64,000 nt of DNA from Alistipes sp. (GTDB taxonomy: Bacteria > Bacteroidota > Bacteroidia > Bacteroidales > Rikenellaceae): contig JAHHQO010000001.1 in NCBI GenBank assembly GCA_020026335.1, forward strand, positions 1 to 64,000, written 5' to 3'. Shown one piece after another: positions 33,611 to 41,390 of the stretch (position 1 is its first letter; every line of letters begins with the position of its first letter). The translations under genes were made by a program, and so were the position numbers. The notes below the pieces were generated by a model, which was not told the origin of the DNA, did not search any database, and saw nothing but the letters and a program-made list of their open reading frames with translations.

Positions 33611-35650
33611 TTATCTGAATTTGTTGAACATATTTCCCGTGGAGTTCATGCTGTTGTTGATGCGGTTCATCTCGTCCTCGTTGTTGCGGTTCTTCTTCGA
33701 GGGACGCTCCTTGGCTCTGCGCTCCGCCTCCTTTCTCAGACGCTGCATCTCGCGCTCGTCGAGCATACGTGAGAGCGACTTCATGGTCACGGGGGCAAAG
33801 ATTTGTCGCATGTTCATCTCCAGCTCCATCTCCCAGTTGGCTTTCGAGACGAAGACCTCGTCCCCCTCCTTGTTGGCGTAAAACTCCGCACGTTCGGGTT
33901 GCAGACGCTTCACCACATCGCCCGAATCCCACTCGCCGTTGCCGTTCTTGTCTTCGATGATGCGGAACTTGATGTCACCTGCCGGCACATAGTTGAACTG
34001 CACATCACCGGCACGCACATCGCGCTTCTCCTCCTTGAGGGCGTTGTTGCCGTCGAGCAGCTGGAGGATATATCGTCCGTCCTCGGGGGCGGAGATGTGT
34101 ACCTTCACCACGGCACATTTGTCGGGGTCGAGTGCCGTGTAGTTGCAGGTCAGCGAGTCGTTCTTCAGTCCCGCGATGTCGGTAATCGCACCCTCGGGAA
34201 TGGTGAGGGTGTACTTGCCCTGACGGCTCCAGTCGGAGATGATGTGCCATTTGCGCAGGTCACCCGTGTCGCGCACGAAGTGGACGGGCAAATCCTCGAC
34301 ATTCTCTTTCTCGTCGGTGAAGGTCATCAGCAGACGCGCCGAGTCAATCTCCGCCAGTGGATAATCGAACGACACTTCGAGATTGCGTTCGGGGTTCACC
34401 TCCGCCGAGGTGGGTATCTTATGCACAAACTTGCTGGGACGCTTCGGGGCTTTGTACTCCTCGCCGGCCTCCTCGGCACGCTTGCGCTCCTTCTCCTCTT
34501 TCTCTCTTTCGCGCTTCTCCTCCTTGCTCTCGATATATCGCCAGTTGAGTTTCAGCGGCTCGGTCACCTCCTGCAAGACATTGAGCGTGTCGTGCTTGAA
34601 GTAGGTGATTTCGCCACGCAGCGAATCGGGAATCAGCTCCGAGGGGTGGTTAATCCACACCGCCACCGTATCGCGCCCCTTGGTCATGGGTTCGAGAATG
34701 ATGCTCTCGTCGGGCAGGCTGTCGAAGTGAATCTTCACGATACGCGGATATGCCGCCGCGAAGTAGAGGTTGGCACGGTGCTGTGACGGACGGTCGGTCT
34801 CCGAGAGGTTCTGACGGCGGAAGGCCTTGTCGGTGAACATACGCATATAGAGCTGCGGCTCGGCGGTGACATACTGTCTGACGGAGTCGAACCAGATGGC
34901 AAAGTCGGGCATCTTCGAGGGGTTGTAGACTCCCTCGACAAATCCCACCTTGTCCACACCTGCCTCATACATCTGATTGTCGTTGGCATCCGTGACGCCA
35001 TAGACCTTGTAGTCGATAGGTTTGAGGTTCTGCGCGATGAAGATACCGTTGTTCTCGGCACGGGCAATGACGCGCGGCTTGTACTTGAAGATGGTCGAGT
35101 CGTACTCGGCCACCTGCTCCACCGAATCCGCGGGGAAGAACCAGATGAAGGTCTTCGACATGGAGTCGGCCTTGTAGGCATCGGCGGTGTAGCCGGTCAT
35201 CATCATCGAATCGACAGCGTCACCCGTCGAGAAGACATAGCGCATGGAGTTGAGCGGGTTGTTCTCGTTGTTGTCGCGAATCGAGCTGCCGAAGTTGAGC
35301 GAGTAGGTGGTGTTGGGCTCCAGCGTGTCGCGCAGCTGCACGACAATACCGCGACCGCGCAACGACACCAGCGGTTTTTTCTTGGTCGCCGGCGAGACGA
35401 AAAACTCCTTCTGCTGGTCCTTTATCTGCACAAATTCGTTGAATTCGATATAGATGGGCTGGTGCTTGGTGAGCGGACGGTTGGTGGACATATTGTCGGG
35501 CGTCATTTTGACAATCACCGGGGGCAGGGTGTCACGCGGACCACCTGTCGGGGTCATCATGCTGGCACAACGGCTCAGGAGCACCGGCACAAAGAACATT
35601 GCCACGCCTGCGCGAAGCACATTTACGATACATCTTTTCGATACGGTCAT
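33611..35650 (-). CDS. Ig-like (Big_5) domain lipoprotein
   Basis: A 679-residue exported protein. The N-terminal signal ends with SRCASMMTPTGGPRDTLPP; the Cys followed by a TPTGGPRDTLPP segment is characteristic of a conserved Bacteroidetes envelope lipoprotein family. Residues about 45-140 form an Ig-like domain of the Big_5 type (PIYIEFNEFVQIKD, NTTYSLNFGSSIRDN). A charged Lys/Glu-rich segment (KEEKREREKEEKERKRAEEAG) lies near residues 375-395. Another Lys/Arg-rich run is near the C-terminus. Function unknown; its stop overlaps the next gene upstream by one base. Confidence 0.8.
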   Translation of the reverse strand: MTVSKRCIVNVLRAGVAMFFVPVLLSRCASMMTPTGGPRDTLPPVIVKMTPDNMSTNRPLTKHQPIYIEFNEFVQIKDQQKEFFVSPATKKKPLVSLRGRGIVVQLRDTLEPNTTYSLNFGSSIRDNNENNPLNSMRYVFSTGDAVDSMMMTGYTADAYKADSMSKTFIWFFPADSVEQVAEYDSTIFKYKPRVIARAENNGIFIAQNLKPIDYKVYGVTDANDNQMYEAGVDKVGFVEGVYNPSKMPDFAIWFDSVRQYVTAEPQLYMRMFTDKAFRRQNLSETDRPSQHRANLYFAAAYPRIVKIHFDSLPDESIILEPMTKGRDTVAVWINHPSELIPDSLRGEITYFKHDTLNVLQEVTEPLKLNWRYIESKEEKREREKEEKERKRAEEAGEEYKAPKRPSKFVHKIPTSAEVNPERNLEVSFDYPLAEIDSARLLMTFTDEKENVEDLPVHFVRDTGDLRKWHIISDWSRQGKYTLTIPEGAITDIAGLKNDSLTCNYTALDPDKCAVVKVHISAPEDGRYILQLLDGNNALKEEKRDVRAGDVQFNYVPAGDIKFRIIEDKNGNGEWDSGDVVKRLQPERAEFYANKEGDEVFVSKANWEMELEMNMRQIFAPVTMKSLSRMLDEREMQRLRKEAERRAKERPSKKNRNNEDEMNRINNSMNSTGNMFNKFR

Positions 35651-36663
35651 TACTCTCTATGGGTTTTGGGGGCAGGGTTCTTCTCCTGCAAATATTTATC
35701 GTTCGTGAAGCTCCAGCCGCCCTCGGCGTAACGACCCTTCTGTCGCCACACGGGGAAGAGGGGTGTCAGGACGGGAGCTTCGCCCTCGAAGTTGATTTCC
35801 CGACGGGTGTAGGCATAGATGCGGTGGGTGCGATCGACCGCCACCACCATCACCAGCGGACGGTTCACCTCCATGGTGTAGTCGCCGCTCTCGCCCTGTG
35901 GGTAGGCGTTGAATTCGGGGTTGGTACGCTTCTCGCCACTCTTCTTGCGGACGATGACACCGTTGGCGGCATCCTCGTAGGTGGGCACACTCCACTCCAC
36001 GGTATCCACCGCGTAGGCGTAGATTCTCATGTTGTCGAGGGGCGACTCTTCGCCACCCTGCTCGAGCTGAGCCTTCGGGCGCACCACACACTGTATCTTG
36101 TCGTGGGGCACGAAGCCGTCACGATAGAAGCTCCAGCCGTTGCTCTGATAGGAGGTTGTCTCCTTCCACGCCTGAAAGACCACCGTGGAGTAGAGCGTGT
36201 GGAGGTTCTCCACCAGCTTCTGATTGGTGTAGGCGTATATCTTGTTCATGGGATCGACCACCACCACCATTTGCAGGGGCGAGGAGATGTGGAGCTGCAA
36301 CCACCCCTCGGTCGAAACCTCCGTTTCGGCATCGGTGGCCGCCCGCTGTTCGGGGGCAGGCTTCGGAACTTCGTTACCCGTGTAGGGTTCCGACACCGCC
36401 GCGGGTTCGTTACGCTGCTCGCCCGTCTCCTTGTGGGTGATGACACCTGCCACGGCGTCATCGTAGGAGGCCACCTTCCACATCGTGGTATCGACATAGT
36501 AGGCAAAGGCCGTAGCCCCCTCCACTACCTTCGGCTGACGGTCGTCGGCACTGGTCTGCAACAGAGGTCTGATGACGTAGCGCGTCTCCAGAGTCACATC
36601 CTTGGAGCACGCCGACAGCAACACAGCCGTTGCGAAGAATAACAATTTAAGCGTTCTTGACAT
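35650..36663 (-). CDS. Lipoprotein with an internal duplication
   Basis: A 337-residue lipoprotein with signal MSRTLKLLFFATAVLLSAC (Cys19). It contains two copies of one domain, about residues 53-181 and 214-322. Aligned landmarks are AYYVDTTMWKVASYDDAVAG with AYAVDTVEWSVPTYEDAANG, LQMVVVVDPMNKIYAYT with LVMVVAVDRTHRIYAYT, and GWSFYRD with GWSFTND. The family is not known to me. Overlap with the Ig-like lipoprotein gene and proximity to the PorT-like gene suggest a role in the envelope. Confidence 0.75.
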   Translation of the reverse strand: MSRTLKLLFFATAVLLSACSKDVTLETRYVIRPLLQTSADDRQPKVVEGATAFAYYVDTTMWKVASYDDAVAGVITHKETGEQRNEPAAVSEPYTGNEVPKPAPEQRAATDAETEVSTEGWLQLHISSPLQMVVVVDPMNKIYAYTNQKLVENLHTLYSTVVFQAWKETTSYQSNGWSFYRDGFVPHDKIQCVVRPKAQLEQGGEESPLDNMRIYAYAVDTVEWSVPTYEDAANGVIVRKKSGEKRTNPEFNAYPQGESGDYTMEVNRPLVMVVAVDRTHRIYAYTRREINFEGEAPVLTPLFPVWRQKGRYAEGGWSFTNDKYLQEKNPAPKTHRE

Positions 36664-36673
36664 TTATCGTTCT

Positions 36674-37177
36674 TTACATTTGATTTTCCTTGGCTTTCCA
36701 CTCCGCGAACATCTCGCCCACGGTTTTGCCACTCACGGGGTGACGCTTCGCGCTCATGATTTCGGCGAGGGGTTGCAACACGAAGCCGCGCTCGGCCATG
36801 AGCGGATGGGGCAGGGTGAGTTGCTCGTCGTGGCACACCACATCGTCGTAGAAGATGATGTCCACATCGATGACACGCGAGGCGTAACGCTGTCCCGACT
36901 GCTCCTTTTCGAGGGCTTCGGCACGGCGGTCGCGTCCCAGTTCGTTCTCTATCTCGTGCAGGACATCGAGCACCTCGTGGGGGGTGAGGTCGGTATCGAC
37001 CTCCAGTGCCTGATTCGAGAATGTCTCATCGGAGTCAAAACCCCATGCCCGGCTCTGATAGCGGTGGGAACAGCGCATCACCGCTCCGATTTTACGGTTG
37101 ATGAGCTGTTGAGCTGCCTGCAAAGTCTGCTTCACGTCGCCGACGTTGCCTCCTGCCAAAAGTGTAACTCGTGCCAT
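36674..37177 (-). CDS. folK: 2-amino-4-hydroxy-6-hydroxymethyldihydropteridine diphosphokinase (HPPK)
   Basis: FolK transfers pyrophosphate from ATP to the pterin in folate synthesis. The 167-residue product has LLAGGNVGDVKQTLQ (family consensus GSNxGD, here GGNVGD), SRAWGFDSDETFSNQALEV, the catalytic region SRVIDVDIIFYDD with the two metal-binding aspartates, and LPHPLMAERGFVLQPLAEI. It follows holB by 2 bases. Fusion partners FolB or FolP are not present. Confidence 0.94.
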   Translation of the reverse strand: MARVTLLAGGNVGDVKQTLQAAQQLINRKIGAVMRCSHRYQSRAWGFDSDETFSNQALEVDTDLTPHEVLDVLHEIENELGRDRRAEALEKEQSGQRYASRVIDVDIIFYDDVVCHDEQLTLPHPLMAERGFVLQPLAEIMSAKRHPVSGKTVGEMFAEWKAKENQM

Positions 37178-37179
37178 AA

Positions 37180-38325
37180 CTAAAGATGTTTAATCATTTT
37201 GCTCACGGCGAGTGCAAAATGGGTGAATACTATTGTCGGATTACCGTTTTGTGCGATTTGCTCGCCCGCGCTCTCGATTTGCGAGAGGAGGGGTTCGATG
37301 TTGCGACTCCCCACAAACGGTGCAAAGTTCTTGCAGAAACGCAACTCCTCGCCCCACAGGTAGCTGATTTGCGGTATGCGGGCGTGGAGCACGAAGCTCT
37401 CCCTCAAAAGTCGGGCGGCATCGCGCAGAAAACCGCGCTGCTGCTCTCTCGACAGCTGTGCGGCATCTTCCGCCCAGCCGATGAGTTCGAGGTGCTTGTC
37501 GTTGTAGCTCAGGCGCATGAGCGAGCAGAAAAGGTCGAAATTCTCACTGCGCTGGGCATCGTTCTCCCCCGAGATGAGGTGTTGCAGTTCGATGAGACTT
37601 CCTCCGGCGAAGCGTGCCATCTGACGCGCCTCCTCGGGGTTGGTGACTCCTCCTGCCACGGCAGCCGCCTCCAGACATTCGGGTGCGATGCGCGGCACGG
37701 TGACCTCCTGCGTGCGTGAGATGATGGTCTTCAGCAGCAAGTCGGGTTGCTCGGCCACCAGCAGAAAGAGGGTCTTGTTCCACGGCTCCTCGAGGATTTT
37801 GAGGATTTTGTTGGCCGCCTCCTCGTTCATCGTCTCGGGCAGCCACACAATCATCGCCTTGTAGTCCGATTCGTAGCTCTTGAACGAGAGTTTGCGGATG
37901 ATTTGGTCGGCCTCGCGTGCGGTGATGATGCCCTTGAGGGTCTTGCCCAAATCCAGACGCTCGTACCACTCCTGCGGGGTGAGGTAGCCCCCACGGCGGA
38001 GGAAGCTCTCGCGAAAGAGGGGCAGAAACTCGTCACAGGTGATGACCTCGCCCGACTTCTTGCCCTGCTTGTTGACGGGGAAGACCCAGTGGAGGTCGGG
38101 GTGCGCCAGCTTCTCAATCTGACGGCACGAGGGGCACTCACCACACGAATCACCGTCATGCCGGTGCTCACAGAACAGATACTGGACATACGCCACCGCC
38201 AGTGCCAGCGCACCGGCACCGGCCATACCCGTGAAAAGCTGGGCATGGCTCACACGTCCGTTATCGACACTTCTTGCGAGGTGGCGTTTCAAATCTTCCT
38301 GTCCTGTAATATCCTTAAACTGCAT
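37180..38325 (-). CDS. holB: DNA polymerase III subunit delta'
   Basis: Delta' is the stator of the clamp loader that places the sliding clamp on DNA. The 381-residue product has the AAA+ fold beginning TGQEDLKRHLARSV. As expected for delta' the P-loop is degenerate (GMAGAGALAL, no GKT). A zinc module is formed by Cys52, Cys61, Cys64 and Cys67. The sensor region NEEAANKILKILEEPWNKT and IISRTQEV (SRC in true ATPases) follow. It lies 2 bases before folK and 24 after the phosphodiesterase-like gene. Confidence 0.92.
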   Translation of the reverse strand: MQFKDITGQEDLKRHLARSVDNGRVSHAQLFTGMAGAGALALAVAYVQYLFCEHRHDGDSCGECPSCRQIEKLAHPDLHWVFPVNKQGKKSGEVITCDEFLPLFRESFLRRGGYLTPQEWYERLDLGKTLKGIITAREADQIIRKLSFKSYESDYKAMIVWLPETMNEEAANKILKILEEPWNKTLFLLVAEQPDLLLKTIISRTQEVTVPRIAPECLEAAAVAGGVTNPEEARQMARFAGGSLIELQHLISGENDAQRSENFDLFCSLMRLSYNDKHLELIGWAEDAAQLSREQQRGFLRDAARLLRESFVLHARIPQISYLWGEELRFCKNFAPFVGSRNIEPLLSQIESAGEQIAQNGNPTIVFTHFALAVSKMIKHL

Positions 38326-38349
38326 GACTCGTTTTCTTTTGGGGAGATG

Positions 38350-39279
38350 TTATTCGTAGACCTGCGACATCGAACGGCCAATCCACACCTGCGGCAGTTC
38401 GAGACCGAAGATTTCGGCCACCGTGGGTGCGCAGTCGAACTGCATCATGCTCTCGGTGAACTCCAGTCCCTTTTTCACACCCTTGCCGAAGATGATGAAC
38501 GGGGTCTCCATCTCAAGCATGGTCTTGCCGCCGTGACCGCGATTGATGCCGCCATGGTCGGAGGTGAGTACAAAAATCGTATCGTCGTAGATGCCTGCCT
38601 CCTTCACTGCCGCAATGAGACGGCCGATTTCGGCATCCATCACCTTGAGTTGGGCGTAGTATTCGGGGGTGTCGTGGCCGATGCGGTGACCCACGCCATC
38701 GGGCTGGTCATAGACCACATTGATGAGCAGGGGCTTGTGCTCGGTGATGTACTTCACCGCCACATCGGTGGTCACGGGACGGGGGTCGCCCTCCACGGCT
38801 TCGGGAATGGTCTGGGCAAAGGTTGTGAAGGCGGTGGTGTCGATGACATAACGCATACCGCCCCACTCGTAGAAGCACGCCATGTCGGCCTCGGGAGCCG
38901 CCTTGCGCAGAAGGGCAAAGAGATTGGGGAACATACCCGTATCACCATAGACGCGCGAGGGCAGGTCGGGGGTCTGCGAGCCCCAGTCGGTATATCCGTG
39001 GAGTTCGGGGCCGGCACCCATATACATCGACGCCCAGTTGGCGGCACTCGACGAGGGCAGCACCGAACGCTTCTTGAGGGTGAAAGCACCCTCCTTCATC
39101 ATCTGCTTCACAACGGGCATCTCTGCCTTTTCGACACTGTATGCACCCCAGCCGTCGAGTCCGATCATCACCACGTGACCAGCCTTGTAGGGCTGTTCGC
39201 AAGCCTTCTTATCGCAATGTCCGCAACCGCCCATCAAAAGAGCGGCGAGGAGGGGGAGTAACAAATTCGTCAGTTTCAT
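38350..39279 (-). CDS. Alkaline phosphatase/phosphodiesterase superfamily lipoprotein
   Basis: A 309-residue lipoprotein (signal MKLTNLLLPLLAALLMGGC). The mature part has the metal-binding core of the type I phosphodiesterase/nucleotide pyrophosphatase family: MIGLDGWGAYSVEKAEMP with the first Asp, LPSSSAANWASMYMG carrying the likely nucleophile Ser, YDQPDGVGHRIGHDTPEYYA, and VLTSDHGGINRGHGGKT. It should hydrolyse phosphate mono- or diesters in the periplasm or on the surface; the substrate is not evident. Closely linked to holB but functionally unrelated. Confidence 0.86.
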   Translation of the reverse strand: MKLTNLLLPLLAALLMGGCGHCDKKACEQPYKAGHVVMIGLDGWGAYSVEKAEMPVVKQMMKEGAFTLKKRSVLPSSSAANWASMYMGAGPELHGYTDWGSQTPDLPSRVYGDTGMFPNLFALLRKAAPEADMACFYEWGGMRYVIDTTAFTTFAQTIPEAVEGDPRPVTTDVAVKYITEHKPLLINVVYDQPDGVGHRIGHDTPEYYAQLKVMDAEIGRLIAAVKEAGIYDDTIFVLTSDHGGINRGHGGKTMLEMETPFIIFGKGVKKGLEFTESMMQFDCAPTVAEIFGLELPQVWIGRSMSQVYE

Positions 39280-39324
39280 AGGTCGTTGTATTTTTCAGGT
39301 TAGGTTCATCTCTTGACAGTCACC

Positions 39325-40794
39325 CTATCGGCGGCGCAGTGCCGAGCGACACAGGGCCACGATGTCGATTTTCTCGCGGCGCACGAGGTAGACCAGATAG
39401 AGGCCGAAGACCACCACCGCAAAGGCGTAATCCGCCACGGCGCAATCCACCACCGTGTTGAAGCCCTCCGCCACGAAGAACATCGCCAGCGCAACCGCCA
39501 CAAACTCGCCCATGCGTGCCCAGTTGTAGGGCGTGGGGAAGTAACGGCGGTTGAGCCACCAGCTCACCGCCACCATCGTGGACTCACTGGCCAAACGTGT
39601 CCATGCCGCTCCGTAGTATCCCAACAAAGGAATGAGCCACAGGCCGAAGAGCAACATCGCCACCAGACCGGCACTCGTGACCACCACCGCGAAGAAGGTT
39701 TTTTCCTCTCTCTTGTACCAGAACGAGAGGTTGAGCCACACGCCGGCAAGGATATTCGCACCCAAAATCACGGGCAGAATGAAGATACCCTCTCGGAAGT
39801 CGCCACCCACAATCAGCGCAAAGAAGTCGCGGAAGAGGGCGATGCCGAGGAAGATGACCATCGATGCCATGACGTAGTATTTCAGTGCGGCGGCATTCAT
39901 CGCCACGAAGTCCTCCTTCTTGAAGTTCGACAGGAAGAAAGGCTCTGCCGCCAGACGGTACATCTGGTAGAAGAGCATCATCACCACGGCAATCTTGGTG
40001 ATGGCGCCGTAGATACCCAGCTGTGCCATTGCCCCGTCGGGAATGAGGTATTTAATCATCTGACGGTCGATAAACTCGTTAGCCGTACCCGTCAGACCGC
40101 CGATGAGCAGCGGCATGGAGTAGGCGAAGACCGCCATGAGGAGTCCCCAGTTGATTTTGGGCACGGTGCGATCAACGGTGGTCAGTATCACGAGCCATGT
40201 CACCACGCTGGCAATGAGGTTGGCGACAAAGACCCAGCCCACACCGAAGTCCGAGGAGTAGAGCCCCACGGCACCGAAGATAAACGCCAGTGCCACATTC
40301 ATCACCACGTTGAGCGCCTTGATACCCACGAAGGTCATCGCGCGCCCCTGCTCCCTCAGTCGCGAGAAGGGGATACAGCCCCACACATCGAACAGAATGA
40401 TGAGGGCAACACAAACCACATATTCGGGGTGGGCGACATACGCCTCGCCCATCACGGCGGCGACCTCCTCGCGAAAGAAGGCCATCACCACAAAGAAGAT
40501 GGCGGCAGCCAGCGAGGTGATGCCCCATGTGGTGGCAAACAGACGGCGTTTGGCGGCCTTCACGTCACCGCCCTGCTCGTCGGCCTTTGCCGAAAAGCGG
40601 AAGTAGCTCGACTCCATACCCATCGTCAGGAGGGTGAGGGCGAGCGGAATGAGTGCATAGATATCGGTCACCACACCGTACTCCTCGAGTCCGAAGATAC
40701 GGGTGTAGTAGGGGGTGAGCAGGTAGCTCAGAAATCGCACCACGATGGTGCTGATGCCGTATATAGCGGTTTGTTTTGCGAGTTTTTCCAGCAT
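39325..40794 (-). CDS. MOP-superfamily oligosaccharide flippase (Wzx-like)
   Basis: A 489-residue membrane protein with about 14 hydrophobic segments. The start is placed at MLEKLAKQTAIYGISTIVVR, since the longer frame would include its own promoter. The N-terminal region RFLSYLLTPYYTRIFGLEEYG is typical of polysaccharide biosynthesis exporters, and YRLAAEPFFLSNFKKEDF follows mid-protein. It presumably flips a lipid-linked glycan across the inner membrane. No glycosyltransferase genes are adjacent, so its substrate is unknown. It is the promoter-proximal gene of the long minus-strand series. Confidence 0.88.
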   Translation of the reverse strand: MLEKLAKQTAIYGISTIVVRFLSYLLTPYYTRIFGLEEYGVVTDIYALIPLALTLLTMGMESSYFRFSAKADEQGGDVKAAKRRLFATTWGITSLAAAIFFVVMAFFREEVAAVMGEAYVAHPEYVVCVALIILFDVWGCIPFSRLREQGRAMTFVGIKALNVVMNVALAFIFGAVGLYSSDFGVGWVFVANLIASVVTWLVILTTVDRTVPKINWGLLMAVFAYSMPLLIGGLTGTANEFIDRQMIKYLIPDGAMAQLGIYGAITKIAVVMMLFYQMYRLAAEPFFLSNFKKEDFVAMNAAALKYYVMASMVIFLGIALFRDFFALIVGGDFREGIFILPVILGANILAGVWLNLSFWYKREEKTFFAVVVTSAGLVAMLLFGLWLIPLLGYYGAAWTRLASESTMVAVSWWLNRRYFPTPYNWARMGEFVAVALAMFFVAEGFNTVVDCAVADYAFAVVVFGLYLVYLVRREKIDIVALCRSALRRR

Positions 40795-40814
40795 AGATGT
40801 GGGGTTGTAGCTTG

Positions 40815-40822
40815 CAAAGATA
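40815..40822 (-). promoter_or_regulatory. -7 element upstream of the flippase gene
   Basis: On the minus strand TATCTTTG, an exact consensus match, 21 bases upstream of the chosen start codon. The -33 element is weak (TTCG at 20 bases). It supports the shorter flippase start. Confidence 0.6.
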
Positions 40823-41274
40823 CATAAATTTGTCGGGAAAGCCGAATTTTGCACCTTCTTTCTTTAGAAAGAAGAACGAGAAAACCGCAACCCCGATTCC
40901 AACCCCTCGTCGCGCCCCCGATTTTCCTGTTCCGCAGCACTCTGTTTTCCGGGAGAAATCTGCGCCCCACTCCCCAGCTCTCCACCCGACAAATCGCCAA
41001 ATTCTGCACTCTTTGCCCCTCCGTGTCCGCGCGCCCCACTACCCTGTTCGCGGCACAATTTTCCACCCGCTTCGCCTCTTCTCTCTTTCGCTTCTTTTTC
41101 GCTGCGTTTTCATTCCGAAACCTCAAAAAAAAATCACCGTCATAAACCCGCTCCCCCGGATTTGCTTTCTCCCTCAAAATCCAGGGTTCCGACTCGCGGA
41201 GACCCCCACTCGGAAAATACCTGCACCCCGATAAAAATAATTAATAACGAGGAGAGATATTGACAAAATTCGTG
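40823..41274. other. Intergenic region between divergent flippase and fucosidase genes
   Basis: About 450 bases with C-rich composition up to 41110, then AT-rich sequence. Stop-free frames occur on both strands but the translations are low-complexity and resemble nothing. I see no RNA gene or repeat beyond the promoters at each end. Confidence 0.5.
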
Positions 41275-41282
41275 TACTTTTG
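41275..41282 (+). promoter_or_regulatory. Candidate -7 element for the fucosidase gene
   Basis: TACTTTTG matches TAnnTTTG. It is 108 bases upstream of the start codon, leaving a GC-rich leader. No clear -33 TTTG. Confidence 0.45.
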
Positions 41283-41390
41283 CGCCACGGATAGTTGTGC
41301 GTAACGGGTTTGCAACACCACCGCCGCCCCACGGGGCGACACACCCCCGTTCCTGCGTTCAGCGACACCACCATAACCCAAATTACACCC

